Positions 34,805 to 43,412 of a stretch of 60,632 bases of DNA are shown piece by piece. The translations under genes were made by a program, and so were the position numbers. Numbering within the stretch: position 1 is the first letter of the stretch; each line of letters begins with the position of its first letter. The stretch comes from Selenomonadaceae bacterium (GTDB lineage Bacteria; Bacillota; Negativicutes; Selenomonadales; Selenomonadaceae). The stretch spans positions 1-60,632 of the forward strand of contig JAFRSO010000016.1 of NCBI GenBank assembly GCA_017427545.1. Reading direction: 5' to 3'. A model generated the notes under the pieces. It was given only the letters and a program-made list of their open reading frames with translations. It was not told the origin of the DNA and did no database searches.

Positions 34805-36889
34805 TTGGAGCAAAGGACGCAGGACATTTTAAAATTGCTCCTCCAAGAAAAAATTTTCATAACGACGGCGGACATTGCGAAAAAATTATCCGTCAGCACA
34901 AAAACAATTTCGCGGCAACTTCCAAAGGTCGAGGAAGTTTTAAACGCGGTCGGCTTGCAGCTGGAAAAAAAATCTGGCGCGGGCATTAAAGTCGTCGGCA
35001 GTGAAGTCAAACGTTACGCCCTGTCAAAACAACTTCAAGCCAGTGAAAAACGCGAGTATACGCCGAATGAACGACGCTCAATCATCATCAGCAAGTTACT
35101 TTCGAGCCGCGAGCCGATAAAACTTTTCGTGCTGTCGAGTGAAGTGCATGTGACGGATTCGACGATAAGCAACGATTTGGACAAGCTGGAGCCGTGGTTC
35201 CGTGAGCAGAGTTTAAAACTTTTGCGCAAGCCGGGATTAGGCGTGAGTTTGCTGGGCGATGAACGGGATTTGCGGCGGGCGATTGTCCGCTATATTTATG
35301 AACATGTCGGCGAGGAGCGGCTGCTGAATTTAATGCAAGACAATTTGACTGATGAGCCGGTTGCGCAGGTGCCGAAATTTTTGCTGGAACTTATGGACGC
35401 GGGCGAGTGGCGGAAGCTTGAGGGCATGATTCGCGTGACGGAAAATGATTTGGGCTACAAACTTTCGGACAACGCGTTTATCGGATTGGTAGTGCATTTA
35501 TCGTTGGCAATTCGGCGGATAAAAAATCACGAGGCAGTTTCAATCGACGCGGAAACTATGTCGCGTTTGAAGGGCAGTCGGGAATTTTTTGCGGCGGAAA
35601 AGTTAGCGGAGAAAATTTCTGCGGAAGTGGCAATGGACGTGCCCGAAAGTGAAATTTTTTACATTGCAATGCATATTCTCGGCGCGAGGAGCCGTTACAG
35701 TTCGGCGAGTCTCGGAACAATTTCGATGATGGATAATTTTCGGCTGGTCACGCTGGCAAGACAAATCATGAAACGTGCCGCGAAAATTACGGGGCGTGAC
35801 ATCGACAAGAATCAAAGTTTGCTGGCGGGACTGGTCAATCATCTTGCGCCGTCAATCAGCCGAATGAAAATGCGCATGGACATTCGCAACCCGCTGCTCG
35901 GAGAAATTCAGCGGCATTATCCTGAACTGATGAGCCTGACAAAAAAATGCGTCGTCGAAGTTGAAGCGGAGGTCGGCAAAACTTTACCGGACGCGGAGAT
36001 TGCATATATCGCAATGCATTTGGGCGCGGCGTTATCGGACAGCGAAAAATTTTTACATGCCGTGCATAGAGTGATAGTGGCGTGTCCGACGGGCATGGGG
36101 ACTTCAAGACTTTTGGCAAGCCGAATCCGCGCGAACTTCCCGACGATAAAAATTGTCGACGAGGTGCCGATACTCGAAATAAATTCCGATTACATTGCGT
36201 CGAAGGATTTCGATTTCATAATTTCAACGGTGCCGATACCGCGTTCAGAAAAGCCGGTTTTAGTCGTTAATGCCGCGATGATTGAGGAGGATCGAAAAAA
36301 AATTGAGGCGGAACTTTCGCGGCAGAATAAAGAATTTTTGTGCAGTGCGGAAGAATTGGAACCGCGTCCGCCATTCATGGAAGGCTTGAGCAAGATGAAT
36401 TCTTACGGGCGGGCGATTCAGGAATTGATGACGAATTATTTTTTTGTCCGCGAAAATATTTCCGATATAAACGACGCTTGCGCACTCGTTGGAAAAATTG
36501 TTGGCGATGACGATACCGCCCGTGCAGAAATTTCAAAGGCATTGCTTCTGCGCGAAGATAAAGGATCGACGCTGATTATCGGGCGGCACATGCTTTTACT
36601 CCACTGCAAAAGTGCGGCGATTAAAGCTCCGGCATTTGGGATTTTGCAACTCGGCGAAGGTTTCAAATATCCCGAAGACGGCGAACTTGTCCGAACAGCG
36701 ATTGTCTTACTTGCGCCACTCGACGCTGACGAATTCACGATTGAAACGATTGGTCACATTGCGTCAATCCTGCTCGACCGTTGGGGATTCATTGAAATTT
36801 TGCATGAGGGCGACGGTTCGGAAATTCAGCAGGAGATGTTGAAAATTTTTGAGGACTTCTACAAGGCGAAGTTCAAAGACTTGATATAA
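34805..36889 (+). CDS. PRD-containing PTS-type transcription regulator
   Basis: The 694-residue regulator has an N-terminal winged-helix HTH (ITTADIAKKLSVSTKTISRQL), a second HTH, two PRD domains (~185-400; histidines in MHILGA and MHLGAAL), an EIIB-like domain (VIVACPTGMGTSRLLASRI) and a C-terminal EIIA-like domain (IIGRHMLLLHCKSAAI). This is the MtlR/LicR layout, controlled by PTS phosphorylation. TTG at 34805 is preferred because GAGGAG precedes it exactly as at the RTX gene start; the ATG at 34796 overlaps that site. No PTS transporter is adjacent, so its target is unknown. It starts 13 bases after hypE. Confidence 0.88.
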   Translation: MEQRTQDILKLLLQEKIFITTADIAKKLSVSTKTISRQLPKVEEVLNAVGLQLEKKSGAGIKVVGSEVKRYALSKQLQASEKREYTPNERRSIIISKLLSSREPIKLFVLSSEVHVTDSTISNDLDKLEPWFREQSLKLLRKPGLGVSLLGDERDLRRAIVRYIYEHVGEERLLNLMQDNLTDEPVAQVPKFLLELMDAGEWRKLEGMIRVTENDLGYKLSDNAFIGLVVHLSLAIRRIKNHEAVSIDAETMSRLKGSREFFAAEKLAEKISAEVAMDVPESEIFYIAMHILGARSRYSSASLGTISMMDNFRLVTLARQIMKRAAKITGRDIDKNQSLLAGLVNHLAPSISRMKMRMDIRNPLLGEIQRHYPELMSLTKKCVVEVEAEVGKTLPDAEIAYIAMHLGAALSDSEKFLHAVHRVIVACPTGMGTSRLLASRIRANFPTIKIVDEVPILEINSDYIASKDFDFIISTVPIPRSEKPVLVVNAAMIEEDRKKIEAELSRQNKEFLCSAEELEPRPPFMEGLSKMNSYGRAIQELMTNYFFVRENISDINDACALVGKIVGDDDTARAEISKALLLREDKGSTLIIGRHMLLLHCKSAAIKAPAFGILQLGEGFKYPEDGELVRTAIVLLAPLDADEFTIETIGHIASILLDRWGFIEILHEGDGSEIQQEMLKIFEDFYKAKFKDLI

Positions 36890-36891
36890 AA

Positions 36892-36993
36892 AAATTCCCC
36901 GCCGGTTTAGCTGTTAGCTGCCAGCTGCTAGTTGTTAGAAAAACTCTAACCACTAACCACTAGTCACTAACCACTAAATCGACGGGGTTTTTT
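36892..36993. terminator. Bidirectional terminator with repeats in its loop
   Basis: The 14-bp stem CCCCGCCGGTTTAG (36897-36910) pairs with CTAAATCGACGGGG (36974-36987), with an A run before and a T run after. It serves the convergent regulator and flavin reductase genes. The 63-base loop consists of heptamer repeats, evidently inserted into a normal terminator. Confidence 0.85.
36906..36976. repeat. Heptamer repeat tract, TTAGCTG / CTAACCA types
   Basis: TTAGCTGTTAGCTGCCAGC units, an AAAAA spacer, then CTAACCACTAACCACTAGTC units in opposite sense. It is contained within the terminator loop. Confidence 0.85.
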
Positions 36994-37007
36994 GTTGGTG
37001 AAAAATT

Positions 37008-37538
37008 TTATTCTTCGATGATATACGCCTTGAGGATTTCGCCGTAATAAGCGACGTGCGGTTCAGAATGCGCGGTGTTCTCAACGTAAAATTTTTTAAA
37101 CTTGCTGTTGATTTCTTTAATCGGTTGAAGTTGGCTGAAGACGACGCGACACTCCAACGTTAAGGGCAGCTCTTTAATCGCGGGCGGACGAACAATATCC
37201 GCCTCGACCATATGAATTCCCGATTGCGCGAACTTGTCAACGTCGCGTCCCGATTTACTGCCGCAAATCCCGATAGCCTTCGTGACTTCCTTGGAAAATT
37301 TTTCGCCGTAAGGAACGCAAACTGTAAATTCTCCGGTGCGTTCGATAAGGTCGTGGGTAAATCTGTTCGTGCGGACGTAAGCCGTAAAAATCGGCGTGCC
37401 CCACTCAATACCAATCGTGCCCCAACCGATAGTCATCGCGTTGACGCAATCTTCCGCCTCACTGGTCAAAAGAATTCCTCGCGGCAAAGCTTTAATAATA
37501 TCGCCGGCATAATCGAACGGGTTAATTTCTCTTTTCAA
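37008..37538 (-). CDS. Flavin reductase family protein (FMN-binding split barrel)
   Basis: The 176-residue protein has the pattern of NAD(P)H:flavin oxidoreductases: an ALPRGILLTSE strand, NAMTIGWGTIGIEWGTPIF, VRTNRFTHDLIERTGEF and FKVPYGEK-like segments. A TTG start follows a strong GGAGGAA. It begins 15 bases after the lon stop codon and is likely the last gene of the clpX-lon transcript. The electron acceptor is unknown. Confidence 0.88.
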   Translation of the reverse strand: MKREINPFDYAGDIIKALPRGILLTSEAEDCVNAMTIGWGTIGIEWGTPIFTAYVRTNRFTHDLIERTGEFTVCVPYGEKFSKEVTKAIGICGSKSGRDVDKFAQSGIHMVEADIVRPPAIKELPLTLECRVVFSQLQPIKEINSKFKKFYVENTAHSEPHVAYYGEILKAYIIEE

Positions 37539-37553
37539 CGTAATTCCTCCAAT

Positions 37554-39872
37554 TCACTGAATAAGCGCGGTTTTCAAGACCTCGTCCATGTTCTCGACGG
37601 GCACGAACTCCAATTTTTCACGGACGCTTTCGGGAATATCTTCAATATCGGGCGCATTTTCTTTCGGCAAAATAATCGTGTGCATACCTTCACGATACGC
37701 CGCCAGAACTTTTTCCTTAAGCCCGCCAATCGGCAAGACATTTCCGCGCAAAGTAATTTCGCCGGTCATCGCAACATCACTGCGAACTTTCTTTTTTGTC
37801 AGGGCAGAAATCATCGCCGTAGCCATCGTAATACCCGCGCTGGGACCGTCCTTTGGAACCGCACCTTCAGCCACGTGGACATGAATATCATTTTTCTCGT
37901 AAAAATCGTCGGAGAGTTTCATCAAGTCACTGCGGCTGCGAATGTACGTCAAACCTGCCTGCGCGGACTCCTGCATAACTTCGCCGAGCTTGCCGGTTAG
38001 CAAAAGTTTTCCGTTGCCCTTGAGGACGATAGCTTCAGTCGGGAGAATATCGCCGCCGACTTCCGTCCACGCCATACCGGTTGAGACACCGATTTGAGGT
38101 TGCTTTTCAGCACGCGTCTGCAAAAATTTCGGTCGCCCCAAAAAGTCACGCAGATTTTTTTTCGTGATGTAGACAACGCCCTCGTGACCTTCGACGATTT
38201 TACGAGCCGCCTTCCGACAAGCTTGCCCGATTAACCTTTCAAGTTCACGGACGCCGGATTCTCGCGTATATTCGGCGATAATCTCCTGCAGAACGCCCTT
38301 TGCAAATACAACGTCGCTGCCCTTAAGGCCATTTTCTTCCTTCTGGCGTTTGACAAGATAGCGGCGGGCAATTTCAAATTTTTCATTTTCGGTGTAGCTC
38401 GACAGCGTGATAATTTCCATGCGGTCGCGCAGTGGTTTGGGAATCGTGGAAAGACTGTTCGCCGTGACAATCCAAAGCACTTTCGACAAGTCAAACGGCG
38501 TGTCAATGTAGTGGTCGGTGAAGGAATTATTCTGCGCAGGGTCAAGCACTTCAAGCAATGCGGCTGAAGGATCGCCCGCGTAACCGTCCTTGCCGAGTTT
38601 GTCAATTTCATCAAGCAGGAAGACAGGATTATTCGCGCCGGATTTTTTTATACCCTGAATGATTCTTCCCGGCATTGCTCCGACGTAAGTCCGACGATGG
38701 CCGCGAATTTCCGCCTCATCACGAATACCGCCCAAACTCGCCCGAATAAATTTTCTTCCCATTGCCTTTGCAACCGATGACGCCAATGAAGTTTTACCGA
38801 CACCGGGAGGGCCTACCAAACATAAAATCGGCGCGGGCTTATCTTTCGTGAGAGCTTTAACCGCCAGAAAATCCAAAATTCTTTCCTTGACTTTTTCCAG
38901 CCCGTAATGATCCGCGTCAAGGATTTTAGCCGCCTCGGTGATATTCATTGCGTCTTCCGTCGAGACATGCCACGGCAAATCAATCAGCCAGTCAAGGTAC
39001 GTGCGAATGACATTGCCCTCCGACGCCATTGACGGGATACGCTCCAGCCGCTTGAGTTCCTTGTCGAAAATCGCTTTAACCTCTTCGGGATAATCGCCCT
39101 CCTCAATTTTCTTGCGATAACCCGAAGCCTCTTCGCCGGCATCTTCCTCCTCGCCAAGTTCCTTATGAATCGCCTTGAGTTGTTCGCGCAGATAATGATC
39201 CTTTTGAATTTTTTCCATTTGCGTGCGGACGCGCTGACTTATCTGCGACTCCATTTGCAAAACTTCAAGCTCGCGTGCCAAAATGGCATAAAGTTTTTCA
39301 AGCCGCTCATCAACCTTGAGGCAGCTCAAAATTTCTTGCTTGGCATCAAGTCTCAAATTCAAATGACTGGCAATCAAATCCGCCAACCGCCCGTAATCCT
39401 CAAGAATCGTCACCGCTACAAAAGTTTCAGAGGGAATACGTTTGCTAAGCTTAACCCATTCCTCAAACTCGTGAACCACTCCGCGGACAAGAGCTTCAGT
39501 TTCCATTGAATCGTCCCAAACGTCCTCGTGAACATCAATTTCAACCTCGATATAATTGCCCTTCTCCGATTGATGATATTCCCTCATGACGCCGCGATTA
39601 ACTCCCTCAACCAGCACGCGGACATTGCCATCGGGGAGTTTGATTATCTGCCGAATTTCAGAGATTGTGCCGACTTCGAATAAATCTTCTTCTTCAGGTT
39701 CATTGGTATCTGTATCCATTTGTGCGACCAAAAATACTTGCCGATTAGTGACCATCGCCGCCTCAAGTGCATTAACCGAACTTTCGCGCCCAACGTCCAG
39801 GTGCATTATCATGTTGGGGAAAACTACAAGTCCCCTTAGCGGCACGAGTGGCAAAGTAATTTTTTCAGCCAT
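37554..39872 (-). CDS. lon: ATP-dependent protease Lon
   Basis: The 772-residue cytoplasmic AAA+ serine protease has an N-terminal substrate domain (~1-300). The ATPase follows with Walker [10 protein letters not shown] and Walker [13 protein letters not shown]. The protease domain has the catalytic Ser in [10 protein letters not shown] and a Lys in the following [13 protein letters not shown] region. The ATG at 39872 matches the family start [14 protein letters not shown] and has AAGGAGGG upstream; the frame is open 51 bases further but without support. It is part of tig-clpP-clpX-lon. Confidence 0.96.
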   Translation of the reverse strand: MAEKITLPLVPLRGLVVFPNMIMHLDVGRESSVNALEAAMVTNRQVFLVAQMDTDTNEPEEEDLFEVGTISEIRQIIKLPDGNVRVLVEGVNRGVMREYHQSEKGNYIEVEIDVHEDVWDDSMETEALVRGVVHEFEEWVKLSKRIPSETFVAVTILEDYGRLADLIASHLNLRLDAKQEILSCLKVDERLEKLYAILARELEVLQMESQISQRVRTQMEKIQKDHYLREQLKAIHKELGEEEDAGEEASGYRKKIEEGDYPEEVKAIFDKELKRLERIPSMASEGNVIRTYLDWLIDLPWHVSTEDAMNITEAAKILDADHYGLEKVKERILDFLAVKALTKDKPAPILCLVGPPGVGKTSLASSVAKAMGRKFIRASLGGIRDEAEIRGHRRTYVGAMPGRIIQGIKKSGANNPVFLLDEIDKLGKDGYAGDPSAALLEVLDPAQNNSFTDHYIDTPFDLSKVLWIVTANSLSTIPKPLRDRMEIITLSSYTENEKFEIARRYLVKRQKEENGLKGSDVVFAKGVLQEIIAEYTRESGVRELERLIGQACRKAARKIVEGHEGVVYITKKNLRDFLGRPKFLQTRAEKQPQIGVSTGMAWTEVGGDILPTEAIVLKGNGKLLLTGKLGEVMQESAQAGLTYIRSRSDLMKLSDDFYEKNDIHVHVAEGAVPKDGPSAGITMATAMISALTKKKVRSDVAMTGEITLRGNVLPIGGLKEKVLAAYREGMHTIILPKENAPDIEDIPESVREKLEFVPVENMDEVLKTALIQ

Positions 39873-39924
39873 GCCAAATCCCTCCTTAGGAAAAAAAGCA
39901 GGGATTTTCCCCCACTCTTCCAAA

Positions 39925-41178
39925 CTATCCGTTAATCGCTTTCCGTGTTCGCTTTTGACTCACCTTAACCTTCGGCTCTTGATTGAACAAAACATCGTCC
40001 TTCGTGACGGTACAAACTGTGTTGCCGCCGACTGAAGGCACCTCGTACATGACATTGCGCATGATTCGTTCAAGGATTGAGCGCAGTCCGCGTGCGCCCG
40101 TCTTACGTTGAATCGCTTCCTTTGCGATAAGGCGAAGTGCTTCGTCCTCGAAAGTGAGTTTTGCGCCGTCCATTTCCATTAATTTTTGATACTGCTTGAC
40201 CAATGCATTTCGCGGTTTGGTTAATATATCGACAAGCGCGTTTTCGTCCAAGGCGTCAAGCGTCACGACTATCGGCAAGCGTCCGACAAATTCGGGTATC
40301 AATCCCGCCTCTATCAAGTCGTCCGGCATGACGTCTTTTAAAATTTTTCCGACATCTTTTTCACCCTTTGAGACGACTGACGCGCCGAATCCCACTTGAC
40401 TGCCGCGCATACGCTTATCAATGATTTGGTCGAGATCATTAAATGCGCCGCCGCATATGAACAAAATATTTTTCGTGTTGACGGTAATATTATCGGGCGG
40501 CACTTGAGGATGGCGGCTCGGAATTTGAACGTTGACTTGCGAGCCTTCCAAAATTTTCAGCAGAGCTTGTTGAACTCCTTCGCCGGAAATATCGCGAACA
40601 GTCATCGGCTTACGAACAATTTTATCAACCTCGTCAATATAAATTATTCCGCGTTCAGCCCTGGTTATGTCACCATCAGCCGCGTTAATCAGTGCCAGCA
40701 AAATATCTTCGACATCTTCACCGACATAGCCCGCCTCCGTTAGGGAATTGGCGTCGACGATAGCTAAGGGCACTTTCAAAAATGTTGCAAGCGTCTGCGC
40801 CAGGAGAGTTTTACCGCTGCCCGTCGGCCCAATCATCAAAATATTTGACTTCTGCAGTTGGAGACCATTTTTACCGACGGGATAATAGCCGGCGCGTTTA
40901 TAGTGATTGTACACGGCGACGGAAATAGTTTTCTTAGCCTCCGCCTGACCGATAACGTATTCATCAAGAGTTGCGTTAATTTCTTTCGGCTTGGGGAGCT
41001 TGTCAGTGCCTACAATATCTTCGTCGCCCATATCCTTTTGCAAAATTTCGTTGCACAGCTCAACGCAACTGTCGCAAATGTAAACGCCTTTGCCCGCGAT
41101 TAATTTTCTGACGACGTGTTCAGACTTGCCGCAGAAAGAACATTTCAGTTCGCTGTGGTCTTTATCGAATTTTAACAC
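39925..41178 (-). CDS. clpX: ATP-dependent Clp protease ATP-binding subunit ClpX
   Basis: The 417-residue AAA+ unfoldase delivers substrates to ClpP. The N-terminal zinc finger has Cys13, Cys16, Cys35 and Cys38; Walker A is GPTGSGKT, Walker [11 protein letters not shown], and the pore and ClpP-contact (IGFG-like) loop QVGFGAS is present. The GTG start is preceded by GGGGGTGAG. A heptamer repeat separates it from clpP, unlike the tight spacing usual for this cluster. Confidence 0.96.
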   Translation of the reverse strand: MLKFDKDHSELKCSFCGKSEHVVRKLIAGKGVYICDSCVELCNEILQKDMGDEDIVGTDKLPKPKEINATLDEYVIGQAEAKKTISVAVYNHYKRAGYYPVGKNGLQLQKSNILMIGPTGSGKTLLAQTLATFLKVPLAIVDANSLTEAGYVGEDVEDILLALINAADGDITRAERGIIYIDEVDKIVRKPMTVRDISGEGVQQALLKILEGSQVNVQIPSRHPQVPPDNITVNTKNILFICGGAFNDLDQIIDKRMRGSQVGFGASVVSKGEKDVGKILKDVMPDDLIEAGLIPEFVGRLPIVVTLDALDENALVDILTKPRNALVKQYQKLMEMDGAKLTFEDEALRLIAKEAIQRKTGARGLRSILERIMRNVMYEVPSVGGNTVCTVTKDDVLFNQEPKVKVSQKRTRKAING

Positions 41179-41192
41179 ACGCTCACCCCCGG

Positions 41193-41237
41193 TTTAGTGA
41201 TTAGTGGTTAGTGGTTAGCTGCTAGTTGCTAATCACT
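41193..41237. repeat. Heptamer repeat tract, TTAGTGG / TTAGCTG types
   Basis: TTAGTGATTAGTGGTTAGTGG, then TTAGCTGCTAGTTGC, in the gap between clpP and clpX. The TGA stop of clpP lies at its right edge. Confidence 0.82.
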
Positions 41238-41835
41238 CTTCACTAGCCTTAGGCGGGCGGGTGATAACGTCGTCAATCAAGCCGTAAGCCTTGGCATCTT
41301 CCGCAGTCATGAAATTATCACGTTCGGTATCCGCCATAACTTTTTCACGCGGCTGACCTGTGTGGCGGCAGAGAATATCGTTGCCGACTTCGCGCAATCT
41401 CAAAATTTCCCGCGCTTGAATTTGAATATCAGTCGACTGTCCGCTTGCACCGCCCAAAGGTTGATGAATCATGATTCTTGCCAGCGGCAGGGCATAACGT
41501 TTTCCCTTGGCACCGCTCGTCAAAAGGAGACTGCCCATACTAGCCGCTTGACCGATACAAATCGTCGAAACGTCAGGTTTAATATACTGCATAGTGTCGT
41601 AAATCGCAAGACCGGCCGTAACGACGCCGCCGGGGCTGTTGATGTAAAGGTGAATATCTTTATCGGGATCTTCGCTTTCGAGGAAAAGCAGCTGGGCGAC
41701 AACCGAGTTTGCAACGTCGTCAGTTATCGGGCCGCCGAGGAAAACAATTCTGTCCTTGAGCAGGCGGGAATAAATATCATAAGCGCGTTCACCGTAGCTC
41801 GTCTTCTCAATAACCATCGGCACATAATAAGCCAT
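41233..41835 (-). CDS. clpP: ATP-dependent Clp protease proteolytic subunit
   Basis: The 200-residue serine protease subunit forms the barrel that ClpX feeds. The triad is Ser99 (GQAASMGS), His124 (MIHQPLGG) and Asp173 (ERDNFM). The ATG at 41835 fits family length and has GAGGTGG upstream; five extra in-frame residues upstream lack support. It follows tig, with a terminator in the 62-base gap. Confidence 0.96.
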   Translation of the reverse strand: MAYYVPMVIEKTSYGERAYDIYSRLLKDRIVFLGGPITDDVANSVVAQLLFLESEDPDKDIHLYINSPGGVVTAGLAIYDTMQYIKPDVSTICIGQAASMGSLLLTSGAKGKRYALPLARIMIHQPLGGASGQSTDIQIQAREILRLREVGNDILCRHTGQPREKVMADTERDNFMTAEDAKAYGLIDDVITRPPKASEE

Positions 41836-41858
41836 AATTTTCCACCTCAAAAAGTTTT

Positions 41859-41889
41859 TAAAAAAGGGCGTTCATTTTTTCACGCCCTT
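41859..41889 (-). terminator. Intrinsic terminator after tig
   Basis: The 8-bp stem AAGGGCGT/ACGCCCTT has a ten-base loop and is followed by a T run on the minus strand. It separates tig from clpP, so clpP-clpX-lon may depend on readthrough or an internal promoter. Confidence 0.85.
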
Positions 41890-41897
41890 AAAAGTTT

Positions 41898-43271
41898 TCA
41901 GTTCTCTTTAGTTTCTTCGACGGGAGCCGCCTCTGACTTAACCTCTTCTTTAGCTGCAGGTTCTTCTTTAACTGCTTCCTTTGCGCCGGCCATGTTGTCG
42001 AAGATGAATTTCATTGCTTTGCGGCGACGAATTGTAGCGGCGACGCTGAGGATTTGCCCGCTATCCTGCAAGTACTTAATGATTTGTTTCGGCGGCGTCT
42101 GATACATTTGCGACATCATTGCGACTTCATAATCAAGTTCGGGTTGAGTGACGGAAATATTTTCAAGATCGGCGACCTTCCCAAGCATGATGTCCCGCAG
42201 GACAGCTTTCTTTGCCGACTCTTGATAATTCTCGCGCAGTTTATCCATTGTGAGTCCGGAAAACGCCATGTACTGTTCGACGTTCATACCGCTTGCTTGA
42301 AGTTGTGCGGACATTTCGTTAATAAGTTGCGTTACGCGATTTTCAATCATCACGGGCGGCACATCAACCGTCATGTTCTCGACGGCCTTATCAAGAACTG
42401 CCTCGCGTTGAGCCTCGACTGCGCGGCGTTCGGCGTTAGTCTCAAGATTTTTGCGAATGTTGGCTTTGTATTCGTCAATCGTCTTGAACGTGGTAAACTT
42501 CTGAACAAACTCGTCGTTGAGTTCGGGAAGTTCGCGGTGCTTAATGCTGTTGATTTTGCAAGCGAATTCGGCGTCCCTGCCCGCAACGTCTTTGGCGTGA
42601 TAGTCGTCGGGGAAAGTGACTTTGACGGTGCGTTCATCACCGACTTTTGCGCCGATGAGTTGTTCCTCGAAGTCGCCGATAAATTTATGTGCGCCGATTT
42701 CCAACGGCTGATCTTTAGCCTCGCCGCCGGCAAATTTTTCACCGTCAACGGTTCCGGTATAGTCCAGCGTGATGAAGTCTCCGTCAACGATAGCGTCGCC
42801 CTCCGCCGCATCAATTAAATTGGCGTGATGAGTGCGCAGAGCCTCAACCTGTTTATCAACATCTTCGTCGCTGACAGGTTCAACAACTTTTTCCGCGTCA
42901 AGATTTTTATATTCGCCGAGCGTGGCCTTGGGATATGGCGTGAAAGTCAACGTGAAGACAAAATCTTTGCCCTCTTCATTGGTGACTACGTTAGCTTTAT
43001 TTTCGCTGACGGGCACCAAATTCAAAATTCGAAGAGCTTCACGAGTCGACCTCTGCAAAAGAGCTTCGCTGGCCTCGTTGATAATCGCGTCTTTACCGAC
43101 GTGCTTTTCAAGAATTTTAAGCGGGACTTTACCTTTGCGGAAGCCGGGAATATTTACACGTTGCCCAAGAACTTTAGCGGATTGCTTGATAGCTTTTTCA
43201 AACGCCGCCGCGTCCTCGGTAATTGTCAGCTCGATATTGTAATCGTCTATCTTCTTCTGGGTGAGTTTCAA
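41898..43271 (-). CDS. tig: Trigger factor
   Basis: The 457-residue ribosome-bound chaperone has an N-terminal ribosome-binding domain with the GFRKGKVP signature (~residues 41-48). A PPIase domain (~160-250) and a helical C-terminal chaperone domain follow, then a low-complexity AKEEVKSE tail. The TTG start follows GAGGAGG; the promoter lies at 43308-43336. First gene of the tig-clpP-clpX-lon cluster. Confidence 0.96.
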   Translation of the reverse strand: MKLTQKKIDDYNIELTITEDAAAFEKAIKQSAKVLGQRVNIPGFRKGKVPLKILEKHVGKDAIINEASEALLQRSTREALRILNLVPVSENKANVVTNEEGKDFVFTLTFTPYPKATLGEYKNLDAEKVVEPVSDEDVDKQVEALRTHHANLIDAAEGDAIVDGDFITLDYTGTVDGEKFAGGEAKDQPLEIGAHKFIGDFEEQLIGAKVGDERTVKVTFPDDYHAKDVAGRDAEFACKINSIKHRELPELNDEFVQKFTTFKTIDEYKANIRKNLETNAERRAVEAQREAVLDKAVENMTVDVPPVMIENRVTQLINEMSAQLQASGMNVEQYMAFSGLTMDKLRENYQESAKKAVLRDIMLGKVADLENISVTQPELDYEVAMMSQMYQTPPKQIIKYLQDSGQILSVAATIRRRKAMKFIFDNMAGAKEAVKEEPAAKEEVKSEAAPVEETKEN

Positions 43272-43307
43272 AATTTTAACCTCCTCTATCTTTATGCAAC
43301 GTAAGTT

Positions 43308-43336
43308 ATGATAACATAATGCGGCTAAAATTACAA
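43308..43336 (-). promoter_or_regulatory. Predicted sigma-A promoter of tig
   Basis: On the minus strand TTGTAA, 17 bases, TATCAT, 37 bases upstream of the TTG start. No CIRCE or CtsR-like operator was recognised. Confidence 0.65.
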
Positions 43337-43367
43337 GATTGTTTCATAAGCCGGCGTGGTATTCGGC

Positions 43368-43393
43368 AAAAAAATTACCCGAACATGCGGGCA
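43368..43393 (-). terminator. Intrinsic terminator after ATP-grasp paralogue 1
   Basis: The stem TGCCCG/CGGGTA has a six-base loop and is followed by AATTTTTTT on the minus strand, just after the paralogue 1 stop codon. Confidence 0.75.
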
Positions 43394-43412
43394 AAAATTT
43401 TTTCGACGGAAT

